A stretch of 64,000 bases of DNA, taken from contig OZ026833.1 of assembly GCA_964023205.1 (NCBI GenBank), forward strand, positions 5,482,138 through 5,546,137. Reading direction: 5' to 3'. Shown one piece after another: positions 9,720-20,471 of this stretch (positions are counted from its first letter, which is position 1; each line of letters opens with the position of its first letter). A program made the position numbers and the translations under genes. Source of the stretch: Lutraria lutraria (taxonomy: Eukaryota > Mollusca > Bivalvia > Venerida > Mactridae). The notes below the pieces were generated by a model. It was not told the origin of the DNA and made no database searches. It was given only the letters and a program-made list of their open reading frames with translations.

Positions 9720-10560
9720 CATTAAGACTTCTTGACGCTTCGTGTCGCTTCTTCATTCAATGTAGAGGTTGGAGCGACACGAAATGCGCTCGAGTACTTC
9801 TAAATAATTTTTAAAAAAACATAGATTCAATGACTTGATAGAATAAAGTATATCCATGGATGACAAAGACAAATTTAAGCATTATTGATGTTTTATGCTA
9901 CATTGTCTTCTCGTGACGCTTAATGTCCATTTCGGCCCAGAATAGCGACAGGAAATACGCTCGTTTGTACATACTTAAAACACTAATTATTGTTTTAAAA
10001 AAATGGATAAATATATCTTTTTCCATCGCTAAATACTTCAAAAACGTATACTTAACCATATCAATGCTTAAATTAAGCTTACTTACAGTTTTATTCTACA
10101 TTATCTTCTCGTGACGCTTCATGTTCACATCTGCCCAGAATAGCGACACGAAATACGCTCGTTTGTATAAGTTAAACACTAATTATTTTCTTTTTAAAAA
10201 TGGATAAATATATCTTTTTCCACCGCTAAATACTTCAAAAACGTATACTTAACCATATCAATGCTTAAATTAAGCTTAGTAACAGTTTAAATACGCATTA
10301 TGACTTCGTGTCGCTTAATGTCCATTTCGGCCCTGAATAGCGACACGAACTTCGCTCGTATGTATAAGTTTAAACACTAATTATTGTTTAAAAAAATGGA
10401 TAAATTTATTTTTTTCCATCGTTAAATACTTCCAAAACGTATACTTAACCATATCAATGCTCAAATTCAGCTTAATTACAGTTTAAATAAGCATTATGAC
10501 CTCGTGACGCTTCGTGTCGCTTCGTGTCGCTAAAAAAGTTCGTGTCGCTTTTTAGTGAGA
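9720..10560. repeat. Right subterminal repeat array
   Basis: Inverted relative to the left array. Motifs GCGACACGAAATACGCTCG or variants begin near 9,774, 9,945, 10,143 and 10,339, spaced about 172-198 bp, each preceded by a CTCGTGACGCTT-like block. The final 80 bases (10,480-10,560) mirror the left terminus. Confidence 0.85.
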
Positions 10561-11234
10561 TCCTTTTAATCATAACCGCAAAAAATAGTTTAGGGAATCT
10601 AGCCCCCGCCCCAACTCCACCCGATTCTTTCGGCCCTGGAATGTGAAAATGCATTCATTGAAATTCATTCTTAACGTAGGCCTTTCACACAAAAACGTAC
10701 AAATTATCATGATAACCATAAAGGGAGGTCACTGCTGTAATTATTGTGTTCTTTTTCATCATTAAGAAAATTGGGTTCTTCGACCAGTCAGTACTGTTAC
10801 TCTTTAATCGAAGATTTCGCCGAACATTCTGGCAAGGTTTTATTTTCACGTCAACAGGGTATATATATAAACTTCACACAAATGAATCCATTCTTATGAT
10901 ACATTTTTTCATGTTATAGTGTATTTCATCCGTATGTTTATCTTATCAACGCTAAGTGTATTTACGAAGTCCACTTATTGATGTAGTATTCGGATATATA
11001 CCAGTACCCGGATATATGTATATTTGTAGACATTCTGAAGTTATGATTTAATTTTATGAGAAATAGACTAGCCATTATAACAATAATTATGATATTTACT
11101 TTTGTATATCTTTATTTGGTCAAATATACTTCTTTTGCTGCTGTCAGAAATCATGAATGTTGAATCATTTTTTTCACATGGTTATAAGTTTGAATGAATT
11201 CCTTTCCTGATATGCATTACTTTCCTTATTTCAG
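10561..11234. other. Region upstream of TMEM33 coding exon 1
   Basis: No ORF. TMEM33 has an intron ending at 11,234 just before its ATG exon, so a noncoding first exon and promoter should lie in or upstream of this stretch. A possible donor, AACAGG/GTATAT at about 10,858, would fit an untranslated exon but cannot be proven. Confidence 0.35.
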
Positions 11235-11311
11235 TTAAAGAATTCACAAAAAAGATGGCAGACACAGAAGGTGATCAACGGCAGAATCCACCTCAGCAAA
11301 CTACTTTGCTG
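11235..11311 (+). CDS. TMEM33: TMEM33 coding exon 1 (ATG at 11,255)
   Basis: Acceptor TTATTTCAG ends at 11,234; 20 nt of 5' UTR precede the ATG. It encodes 19 polar residues (MADTEGDQ...TTLL) and ends in phase 0 at CTG/GTAATT. Confidence 0.85.
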
Positions 11312-14300
11312 GTAATTAGACTGTTGCATATAAAATAATAAATAAATAAATTACTCATACTCGGTTATTATGTAGGACGATGTATTTTGTTTTCATCTGG
11401 ATGAAAAAAAAAATTCTTTGTTTATAGTGCTCCGACCGACCCATCAAAATGGCCCCTACTTTTTTGTCAGGTTTTCTAGTTAATCTTTTTTTTTTATCTT
11501 TTCGCACTTGTTCAGTTAAAAAGTGTTTTTAAACCATACCAGAATACATGGCCTTTATCCAATACAAACTGGTTGTTCATCATATTTTGTTCTGTCTAAT
11601 TACATGTTTAATGCATAGCAGACAACATGAAAATATTGTGTATTTCAAAATTGCCAATTATTTTATCAATGCAATTTCAGAATTTTTTTTAAAAAAAAAA
11701 CCCCTAACTACCTAGTAACCTACTCACCTCTGGAAATTAGGGTCGGAGCACTACAAACAAACAATTTTTTAATGATTGCCTAGTAGTAATCAGCTAATAA
11801 AATATCAACATATTTTACAAAAACGACGAAAGTACTGTATAATAGTCTTATCAGGATTTACTGTTTGCAAATAAAATTCAGGTCATACAAATTTTAGTTA
11901 GCCCGATGGGATACCCAGCATGATAACCTTGGAGAAAATAGGTAACTTCGGGCTAGCAGACCATTGTTAGTGTCGAGCCCTGAGCTCTGTTTGTTAACAA
12001 ATTTTCAGGAACAATGTGTATATGTGCCAAATTAATGGAAACAGTCTGAGTTCAATACATAAACTACCACGAAACTTGTTACAGCGTGAAAAACGGTGAC
12101 TTCACCAATACAGTTCTACCTATTTTTCATTCAATCACCATAGATGGGTTTCAATTGTCTGTTGATATGTTACTTTGTCCTCTTGGCAGCTGTATGTTAT
12201 CAACAATCAGTGTGCCAAACTGCTGAGGGAACATAGGTCCATTATATTCTATTTCTTATTTACAATTCAGGGCTAGACACATTTTTTTACGTGTAGCTTG
12301 TCCAGTGGGATGACTTGCTTATATTATAATCTTAATTAGTTATTAGCAATTTCAACTCATTATGAGGGAACATGAGGATTTGTCCAGCCCTGCAACTGAA
12401 GAGAAATAAAAAAACATATATAATTCAATTTGTTTATTTCAGGGACACATGTTGAGTAATAAGGTAGAAGCTGGTTTATGGTTGACAAGAATGTTTACTG
12501 TTACCAGCAGTTTTATGTTCTTGCTGCCTTTATTCGGGTAAGACCTTAAGATAGTTTTATTAATTAAGGCTATCCTTAAAAAGATAGTTTGCTTGATGTA
12601 ACATTCTATTACTTGTAAATAAATTGAAAAAAAAATTTGAACATTTCCTACTCACAAAATACCCCACTCAACTTTTTTGGGCTGTTTGGTTAAAATTCCT
12701 TTTTTCAAAAAAAAATCCTACTTGTACTTTGGTTCAATAAAAAAGACAGATTGTAAAAAAGATATTTCCTACTTATCTACCCTCTGAAAATCCACTGGGT
12801 AGGGTTACCGCAAAAATATTTTGTTAAAGGATGACCCAAAAATGATTTTCTCTGGAACATTTTACAATTTCCAGGCTTATTTTTAATGAAGATTAATTTT
12901 CTAAGTCATGATTTTGTCTTTTTGTTAGCAAAATGATCTCTCACATAGGCAGTCATTCATTTTCAGCATAATATTGCATACATTATAAATCAGTTAACAA
13001 TATCAGTAATAGTACTTAGCATTCAGGGTTCTCAATGATAACGGCCGCTGGAAAATATGCCTGGACCCACCAGCAGACATGTTAGTCTAAGGGTTTGAGT
13101 TTGTTGGCCACAAACTTATGAGAACACTGAGCGTTTGTAAAACTGCACATTTGATATCTTGTTTATTATAATTTAAAGATATTTGCAAAATTGATAAGGT
13201 GGAGAGATCAATTTTCTTAGGCTTGGCTTTTATGATTTAATGATTGTTTAGTCAGAACTGAAATTAGAAGTTGTTCACTTTATAGTTTTGATGTTATATC
13301 ATCTGTCTTCACTTTCAGTGGTAATCCCAATTCTCATTACCAGAGAGCACTAATCAGTAACGCAGCAACAAGCGCCTTACGTCTTCATCAGAGACTTCCA
13401 AACTTTCAGTTTAGTCGTGTATTTATGGGAGTTTTGTTTGCTGAAGATAGCTGTCATTATTTAATGTACAGCATAATATTTCTCAACAGTTACCCTGTTA
13501 CAAGTATCCTTTTAATTGATTACTACATTTTTGTATTCATAAACAGTTTTTGTACAGTATTTCTTCCAGCTTTGAATTGTCTTTAAAAAATAAGGGGTCG
13601 TTTTTTACCCCTGTATCTGAATTTGGGGGTCACTGGAAAATTTAGTTAGACAAATTTTTAGCTATTCTTCAAGCTAGACAAAATAAACATTTATGGCCTG
13701 TAAAAATAATTTTCATAGTTTCAACTCAATGTATTGTCAGTTGAAGCAATGACTTGAAGTCCCTTTTCAGCAAATCATTATTACTACCAGTCTATTATAT
13801 GCCATTTTTCTTAGATTCCCTACTACAAAAACTTTCTGAAATGCACAAAATTTGCACTGTGTCTATCATTTTTAGCCCGTCTGTTTTTGAAGAAAAACTA
13901 ATATTAGTCATAGTGATCACTGTTTTGTCTGCATCAGTGTCTACAAAAGCTTTAATGTACCGGTAGCTCGTAACTCAGAAACTATGAGGTAGCAACATGA
14001 AACTTCTTAGGTGGTGGATAGATCTCACTGAGGCGGTGAACAAGCAAGCATTGGCACAGCTTGCAGTGCTCTTGTTTTGGTAGTTAAAATTTGAAATGTG
14101 TTATACCTTAACTCTTATACAGTGGTTTTAGTTCCAGTGTTCTTGTTTGCTCTGCTTCATGCTTGTACTTATACCAAAAATCTTCTTAATGTAAGTACAT
14201 TCATTTTATTCTGTATAGATTTAGGCATTATGTTGTATTATTTAATTCCTTGTATTATAAAATTAATTCTGAATTAAAACTTGTATCTTAGCTGTGCAGA

Positions 14301-17300
14301 ATCGTCAGCTTTGACGGATTTGTTTTGGTTAGTCACTGTTGGCCTCAACACGTTGATGCACGTTGTAACAAACCATGATGAAAAAATAGTGACAAAAGTC
14401 AATTATATCTGTTAAATATGAGCATTACCATAGACACAATGAAGTTTCATTACACCAGTGTTCTAACTAATTGTTTTAAAGCACTAGCCCAAATTACAAG
14501 TTGGCTATTAAAAATAAACAATTTAGCCAGAATATACCATTTTGACAGTCACTAAATTGAACTTTTCTTGGTCCAGTTTGTTTGTTTGCTTACATCGAGT
14601 TTTACGCCCCATTTCAACAGTCAGAGTCATTTGAAGCAGACAGTTCTCTTAAGAATTGCTCCTGGACTCCAGGAAAGAACCAGTACTAGACTCCCATCCT
14701 CCGTAAGCAACTGCCTACTTTCTCAGATCCTGGTCCAGTGGCTTTGGTTTTGTGAATTACTGAGAGAACTGTAATGAAATGTTGGGATGATTGGTGGCTT
14801 AGTTATAATGTTTGGACTACTGTAGAAACTAGAAAGGTCATGGGTTCTCTTTGAATTTCTCAGGGACACTTCTTCAGAGTCCCCATCGCAACTACTGTTA
14901 CTGTGCCAAGTACTGTGTCTAGAAAATCACTGGAAAATAGGGGCGAGGTGTGTATTGTGGTTTCCACCAGGCACAATAAAGAATCAGGAAAAACTATTTG
15001 AAAATTGAATGGATATAAATGCCTAATTTTCCTGTACATCTTACCTCCCCTCAGAATCTCTGAAATGACCATAGTTGTGGAATGGGCTGTTAAACAACAG
15101 ATAAATGTATTAATATGTATATTTGATTTGACTATCTATATTTATTTCAGTTTATTGGACCACAGTCATTTATGATTATACGTAACTTAATTGCCAAACT
15201 CCAGGCTCAACAAACTAACATTCTACGATTCATTGCTTGCTCGGAAATATTCTTGATGCCGGCTCTTATAATTATGTGCTTTAGGTAAGTACTGTCGACA
15301 TGTCCATTCTTTGAGAGATTCAGCTTCTGAATGGAAAAACTAAATTTTAGTGAAACAAGTCTTCACAGCCCCAAGTTTATAAAACTTAAAATCAGGTTCA
15401 AACTCAGACTCTGAGTTTCCTGGGACCAAGGTTATGAAACTTGAGAACAGTCTCTGAGCTCAAATCTTCATTTCATTCTCAAAATAATTATTGTGGAAAA
15501 GATAGAGCTGATTGATGTTTAAATAATTGTTCACATAAATTATACTGTCAGACTAATATATCAATTATTATTGTCTGATTATAATTAACTTGTAAACATT
15601 AAAAGACGAGATACAAGAATTCAGCTCGGAGAATGATCTTAAATTTTATAAAACGTGAGACTAGTCTCAAATCTTAATTGTTTTCTCACAGGGGTTACAG
15701 AATTCCAGATTTATCTGTCCAGAAAGAGTTATCAATTCTTAGCAAAATATAAGTTAATTGATGAAAATATCTCAAGAAATGGCAAAGTTTTGGTCAATTT
15801 AATCTTCTGAAGGAATTTTCTTCAATACAAACTTGAGTTCAATATGGAAATAATGTGGTTGAAGGCGTCTTGTTTAGCAAAAATGGTTGGCTGCATATGA
15901 TTTTCAAGATTTTTAATTTGGCTCTATTAACACCTCTGTTCTCAGAATTTTCGCTGTAAAGATAAAGCTAGGTTATTTTCTAAATACATTTTCATAACAA
16001 TTGTGCTGATTCAATATTGTATGAGTACCCGGTATATAATTTTATTATCATGAATAATTTTTGAATTTGGAGTTTTATAACTACAGGCCTGAAGTCATTG
16101 TATGTGTTTAGTAGTATCTGTCACAAATGAATATTATTTTGGTTTGTCAATTAATGATGGGAGTTGAATTCTGCTGTCCAGCTAACTTGTTCGATGGTTA
16201 TACCCAGGTGTGAACCTGAGGGCTTTCTTCACTATCAAAAACTAGAAAAATAGCCAAATTCTGTTAATGTCCCATAAGCTTATAAATGTATTGGTCTTAA
16301 TAGTTTCTGTTTGTTCTATAACAGAGGAATCCGGTGTGTTTTCCTCCCGTGCATACTTTATAGCATGAAAAAATGTTTCCGAAACTACTATCGTATTTTT
16401 TTCAATATCATTGAAATAAATACTATTTATAGAACACCTGAGTTTTCCCGCAGTCATGCTATGCACACATAGTAAAGCGACGTCACGCGCTCTACATATT
16501 TCAAGTTTACAAAAGCAAAAATCACAGTGAAATGAGTGTTTTTAAAAGAAAAATGGCTTGTTTCGTCAGTTATAATTATCTTGGGATAATATCAGCAATT
16601 GTTTGATTTTTGCATATATGTTTTATAGCAAAAAGCTTAAGGGGCTTTAATGTGACATTAACCGCTAAGAAGTTATATAAATCTTAGGTTACATATCATG
16701 ATTGGTATGTTACAACTTACACCGGTAATTAAGTTATCCTTTTGTGTATTTCAGTGGCAAGGGTACAATATTTCATCCGTTTGTCTACTATAGATTTCTT
16801 ACATTGAGATATGCTTCTAGAAGGAACCCATATTGCAGGTAAAATATTGTAATTCATGTCAGTTTTATGATTGGATAATGTTGGTCTGGTTTTATGATAA
16901 AATGAGAAAAAATTATCATATTGTGAAGCAATTTAGTCAAAGTAGTCAGAATTTATGGTGGCCCAGTGTGAATAGTTCACTCTATGACATTTCGGTTATA
17001 ATACAGTGATCAGTTCACATTACAATTGCAGAATCATAATTCTAACCAGTACTAATTTACCTTTCCATAAAGAGCCGGCAACTTCTCCACAAGTGTAGGA
17101 AAATCGACATTTTTGTGTCAAATTTTCAAAGAAGGGTATGACTGGCTGTAATTGGGATTCAAAGTCAGATTGCCCGGTTTGAAGTCCAAGGTGCATTCCA
17201 CTGAACCACTGTCTTGGTCATGACTATTTAAGTGGTGTAACTTTGTTGATGGAAAAATGAGTGACAGTCAGAATTACCTCCCTTCATTCACTTAATATTC

Positions 17301-18382
17301 TTTCATGTATTCAAAATAAGAAATACATCAGTTACAATACCACTCCTCAAAACTTATCAACCATATTCTGTTGACAAGTTTCCGATCTTTGATATATTAT
17401 GGTCTTACCAGTGCTAACGGACACCCTTGAACAACGGACACCTGTCTGCAATGAACACCATATTTTATATGCTCTTTGAATGGCTGTATGTAGCGGGCAC
17501 CTGCAGATTGCAGACAATGGTCACAAAACTATTTCCAGTATCTGCATTTTCACCTTGAACAATTTATTCCTAATCTGACAAGTGGACGCCATGATATTGA
17601 TCTGTTCATGTGATCTTGACACTTGTAAACATGACGTCACTGGTTTAATCAATTGTATATTGAGGTGTATTTTGAGACTTTTGCCATTTGAATGTGGGAA
17701 GGTGTAAATGTTTCGCCTTCTCAGTTTGTAATTGTTATAGTAAGGTGTGAACATGGATGAGAACATTAGAAGTTATCATTAGGCCTGTCAGTAACATTTA
17801 ATCTCACAATTTCTCAGTCTTGAAAACTTTCATGTAAATGCCTCTCTATGTAGAATTTGATTCATGCAGAAATGCCTCATGTATGAATGTTTTGTACATA
17901 GAATCACTGTTATGTCCCTTGTTACATACAATTTATGAAATTTCTAGGGTGCAGTAAAATCACGTTGAATAAACTGTGAACGATATACATAATATCAAGT
18001 AATGTCCGGGTGAGCTTTTGTTTGATGTGCAAATAGACAGGAGAGCAAATGTCCGGGGTAGTAAAATAACAGGAGAGCTTTTGACTTATTCCTAGTTCTG
18101 GTCATCATACAGTCTAGGAACTGGTTAGGAGGACTGGATGCCATACATAACTGAAATATTGTTGAAAAACAATGTTAAATGGATTGAAACGAAACAGAAA
18201 TGTTACTTAAAAGTGCATCTAAAGTATCTCTTTTCTATATTTTCAGGACTTTATTCAATGAACTACGTATGACTGTGGAATATATGTGTAATAAACCTCA
18301 GTGTCCTGGGTTTGTTAGAAATCTCAGCGTTAAAGCCATAGAAATTATCTCAAGATTAGCGCCACAAGTTGCACAGCAGTAA
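11235..18382 (+). CDS. TMEM33: TMEM33, seven coding exons
   Basis: TMEM33 is a conserved endoplasmic-reticulum and nuclear-envelope membrane protein (yeast Pom33/Per33 relatives) involved in ER shaping and stress signalling. Joined exons 11,255-11,311, 12,443-12,537, 13,319-13,503, 14,123-14,190, 15,151-15,284, 16,755-16,838 and 18,247-18,382 give 252 aa, against 247 in human. All junctions are GT-AG and keep phase. Recognisable blocks: LWLTRMFTVTSSFMFLLPL (residues about 31-49, first membrane segment), LRLHQRLPNFQFSRVF, EDSCHYLMYS, SYPVTMVLVPVFLFALLHA (second segment), SEIFLMPALIIMCF (third), FVYYRFLTLRYASRRNPYC, and EIISRLAPQV at the end. The ATG at 11,255 begins MADTEGD, as vertebrate TMEM33 begins MADT. 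The N-terminal 20 residues are the least conserved. Identification is firm. Confidence 0.97.
11417..11763. mobile_element. MITE with TTTATAGTGCTCCGACC ends
   Basis: The left end TTTGTTTATAGTGCTCCGAC and the right end (GGTCGGAGCACTACAAACAA) are inverted repeats of about 20 bp, 347 bp apart, in TMEM33 intron 1. Related sequence (GCTCCGACCCAG) lies at about 31,831. No ORF. Confidence 0.7.
11892..11982 (+). mobile_element. Fragment of the GACACTAAC-ended MITE family
   Basis: Matches the right end of the element at 43,818-44,216: both end with TTGTTAGTGTCGAGCCCTG and share TAGCCCGA/AACCCGA followed by TGGGATAC/AGGATAC. The left terminus is absent. Confidence 0.6.
12268..12392. mobile_element. Short hAT-like MITE
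   Basis: Begins CAGGGCTAGACA and ends TGTCCAGCCCTG, 125 bp. CAGGG...CCCTG ends are typical of hAT-type MITEs. An 8-bp target duplication is not clear. Confidence 0.5.
12443..12537 (+). CDS. TMEM33: TMEM33 coding exon 2
   Basis: Acceptor TTTATTTCAG, donor TTCGG/GTAAGA. It carries the first membrane segment and ends two bases into a Gly codon. Confidence 0.95.
12565..12835. repeat. Dispersed repeat, copy 1 (inverse copy at 34,560)
   Basis: Contains AAGGCTATCCTTAAAAA, CATTTCCTACTCAC, and TACCCTCTGAAAATCC. The reverse complements of these blocks recur in order at 34,560-34,765. Both copies lie in introns. Probably a MITE; ends were not defined. Confidence 0.5.
13319..13503 (+). CDS. TMEM33: TMEM33 coding exon 3
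   Basis: Acceptor CACTTTCAG, donor ACAA/GTATCC. It encodes the most conserved block (ALRLHQRLPNFQFSRVF, FAEDSCHYLMYSIIFLNSYP). The last base A joins TG of exon 4 to make Met. Confidence 0.95.
14123..14190 (+). CDS. TMEM33: TMEM33 coding exon 4
   Basis: Acceptor CTTATACAG, donor CTTAAT/GTAAGT. It encodes VLVPVFLFALLHACTYTKN, a membrane segment conserved with human (FPVLLFSLLHAATYTKK). Confidence 0.95.
14560..14770 (-). repeat. SINE-like repeat (opposite copy at 36,735)
   Basis: Shares GAACCAGTACTAGACTCCCA, TCCGTAAGCAACTGCCTACT and CAACAGTCAGAGTCA blocks with the reverse complement of 36,735-36,905. The ends were not defined. Confidence 0.5.
14790..15110 (+). mobile_element. tRNA-derived SINE, copy in TMEM33 intron 4
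   Basis: Shares an ordered set of blocks with copies at 22,010, 51,085 and 61,557: a degenerate tRNA-like head, TCAGAGTCCCCATC, GGGCGAGGTGTGTAT, AGGCACAATAAAGAA, TATAAATGCC, and GACCATAG(T/C)TGT followed by a GGGC(T/C)GTTAAAC tail. Confidence 0.7.
15151..15284 (+). CDS. TMEM33: TMEM33 coding exon 5
   Basis: Acceptor TTTATTTCAG, donor TTTAG/GTAAGT. It encodes QTNILRFIACSEIFLMPAL, the third membrane region. Confidence 0.95.
15689..15938 (+). mobile_element. hAT-like MITE, copy 1
   Basis: Same family and orientation as 37,989-38,195; shared core ATATGGAAATAATGTGGTTG and GATTTTTAATTTGGCTCTAT. The ends have decayed to CAGGGGTTACA and TTAACACCTCTG. Confidence 0.7.
16264..16650 (+). mobile_element. 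TTAA-flanked MITE, copy 1
   Basis: 387 bp bounded by TTAA at 16,264-16,267 and 16,647-16,650, with imperfect terminal repeats (GTCCCATAAGCTT and AAGCTTAAGGGGC). An inverted copy is at 61,171-61,554. TTAA duplications are used by piggyBac and Kolobok elements. Open frames here are by-products. Confidence 0.75.
16755..16838 (+). CDS. TMEM33: TMEM33 coding exon 6
   Basis: Acceptor GTGTATTTCAG, donor TTGCAG/GTAAAA. It encodes SGKGTIFHPFVYYRFLTLRY followed by ASRRNPYC. Confidence 0.95.
17062..17225 (-). mobile_element. SINE with tRNA-like head, minus orientation
   Basis: Reading the minus strand, CAGTGGTTCAGTGGAATGCA resembles an A-box region and GGACTTCAAACC a B-box; the body contains the mollusc-type block that on + reads GTAGGAAAATCGACATTTTT. 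Similar bodies lie near 27,605-27,670 and 31,665-31,760. Confidence 0.5.
18247..18382 (+). CDS. TMEM33: TMEM33 coding exon 7 and stop
   Basis: Acceptor ATATTTTCAG. It encodes TLFNELRMTVEYMCNKPQC through ISRLAPQVAQQ and ends at TAA 18,380-18,382. Long 3' UTR likely follows; AATAAA sites occur at several places (for example 21,227), so the cleavage site is unresolved. Confidence 0.95.
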
Positions 18383-19689
18383 AGTCACATATTTATAGAA
18401 ACTGAGAAATATTGACTACTCTTCATTCAGTCGGGATTCAACATTAATTTTATAAATAGTTCTCACGATTTTCTTTAAATTTAAGTGTTTTTCTCTGTAT
18501 CTTCATTGTATGTCTGTTGCTAAGTTACATAGTGTGGATTCCATTTTTTGTAAATATTTACTTACCGGTAGTCACTAAATGCACGTGAGCACGTAAATTA
18601 GTCACTCACTTTTGAATCCATTCATATGAACATTAATTGTATAAGTGGTTTAGTTTTAGATAACACAAATGATGTTTTTGTTCTTTGTAATCAAATATGT
18701 TCATTACTTGACACATGTTTTTGTATTATTTATAGATTACATAAATGTAAAACCAAAAAAATTAAGTCATTGCTGAAAAGCAATGCTTTGTTCAGTCAGT
18801 CAGAACATCATTTTTCACAAACATTTACGAACGCGAAATGCATAAGAGATACAGATTAGTGACCATTTTGGCACGGGATAATATCCACCTGTATAGTATA
18901 CCAGTCAACTGCTGGAATATATTCATATGAGCTTTGATTTCAATTTCCTTCTGGATCCCTTGATGTGATTGTTGATACCTATCTCTCATTCAGGATTCCA
19001 TACAGACCACTCAAAATTTGATACTGATCACTTGTGAAATAGCTTGTAGTGATTGCTTCATAATTTTAATACTACTTACTGTTAATTAGACTTGTTTTAC
19101 AATTTGGTCATTCAAGCATCATACACTCGTGCAAAAAAACGAACATATGATAACCATTGAAGCATATCTGTGTATTATATATTCTGATTCATATTGTATG
19201 GACTATTCAAAAGAGTGAAATTGAATAAGCGATCCGTAACATATTTTCAGTAGTATAATTATGTGACAATTGGTGTCAGTTTTCATTCTTGTCTTATACT
19301 TAAAAAGATACACAAAAGCATAGACATCTGTCACTCACTCATTATAATATTATGTCAAAGTCACTCAACAGATTCCCACTAATTTTATATTTCTTTGGGT
19401 AATGTGTTTATGTAAGCCACAAGTGTTTGATACCATCAATATTTCTATGTTTTATATACATGTACTCTACTACTCAGTAATATGTTGTCATTTATGTTCA
19501 GTCAGACTGTTGTATTTTTGGCATTTTTACATTGATTTTGTAAGCTGTCATTTTGTTTACTCTGTGTCATTTAATTGCTGTTGTATAAGCCATATTGTTT
19601 TCTGCATTATTGATATCTCTAATAATTATTTAACTATTCACCATAAAACTCATTTCACATAATGCTATGCTACCATTCAAAACCCCTCA

Positions 19690-19855
19690 ACCGATTTCTT
19701 TACTCCTCATCTCTGTCCAGCTAGCTTACAGAGGGTCAATGGTTACAAATGAGGGATACGAATGACCGATCTCCTGTATCTTATCCCCATCTCTCTGGGG
19801 CAGACCATAGCTGTGGAACGGGCCGTTAAACAGCTGATGATCCGACGCAATGATA
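19690..19855 (+). mobile_element. 3' half of SINE family
   Basis: Ends with TCTCTGGGGCAGACCATAGC and CGGGCCGTTAAACAGC, the tail seen in the SINE copies at 14,790 and 22,010. The tRNA-like head is missing. Confidence 0.5.
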
Positions 19856-20303
19856 TTATATCCGTCTCTTCACAATACCATTCTTTGAAGTTACCTGATT
19901 GATTGTGAATAGTGTACTGATGTGTGTTAATATTTTTAAACTCTATATAAACACCAGTGATGAAAATAGAATAAGTTATGGTTATCGCCAAGGATAATTA
20001 AGAGTCTGGACATAAATAACATCTAATGTTATGTAAATAATGGATCTTATATGTATAAAAAGTCACGATTTTTATCTTTATTATGACCAATTTAAATACA
20101 TCTGCCTTAGGCAATAGATAAACATGTATGTACAACACACGTGCTAGCCACCATCCTTAAGTTATTTTTTCTTTGTAGTGCTGTTTATAGTTTTAAAACT
20201 TTAACATATACTTTGGTATGTATTTATAGATCTACATTTAATACATCAAGTTTATCTGCCCATGTTTACACATTACCATGAATCGATAATACTCTTCAAG
20301 ATA

Positions 20304-20471
20304 TACAGGGCAACTTTCTTACAACAGCCACCAACAGGAAGGACAAAAATCACTGTTGTAAGAAGGTGGCTGTTATTGAGAGAGTGAAACGTCAATTTGG
20401 GTTGCTAGTATACTGGCTGTAAGATATAGGTGGCTGTTGTTTGGAGGTGACCGTTCATGGAGGATACACTG
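20304..20471. mobile_element. Probable TA-flanked MITE
   Basis: Starts after TA with CAGGGCAACTTTCTTACAAC and ends GGAGGATACACTG before TA. Inside, GTTGTAAGAAGGTGGCTGTT reverse-complements the left part (ACAGCCACC). Tc1/mariner-like by the TA flanks. Confidence 0.5.

Larger units (their letters stand above)
7484..10560. mobile_element. CACTA-like DNA element carrying an SGNH-like ORF
   Basis: The ends are inverted repeats: 7,484 begins TCTCACTAAAAAGCGACACG and the right end at 10,560 reads as its reverse complement. CACTA...TAGTG is the terminal signature of the EnSpm/CACTA superfamily. Homology of the two ends continues for about 130 bp with few mismatches. Both subterminal regions are arrays of a GCGACACGAA/TTCGTGTCGC motif in both orientations, as in CACTA elements where such motifs bind the transposase. 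The only ORF inside is the SGNH-like one at 9,202-9,624; there is no transposase, so it is non-autonomous. A clean 3-bp target duplication is not visible (left flank CGG, right flank TCC), which is the main weakness of the superfamily call. Confidence 0.7.

Noticed and set aside
16242..16466. Minus-strand ORF, with relatives at 61,289-61,563
   Set aside because: It falls inside the TTAA MITE; similarity between the copies reflects the repeat, and frames are not preserved.
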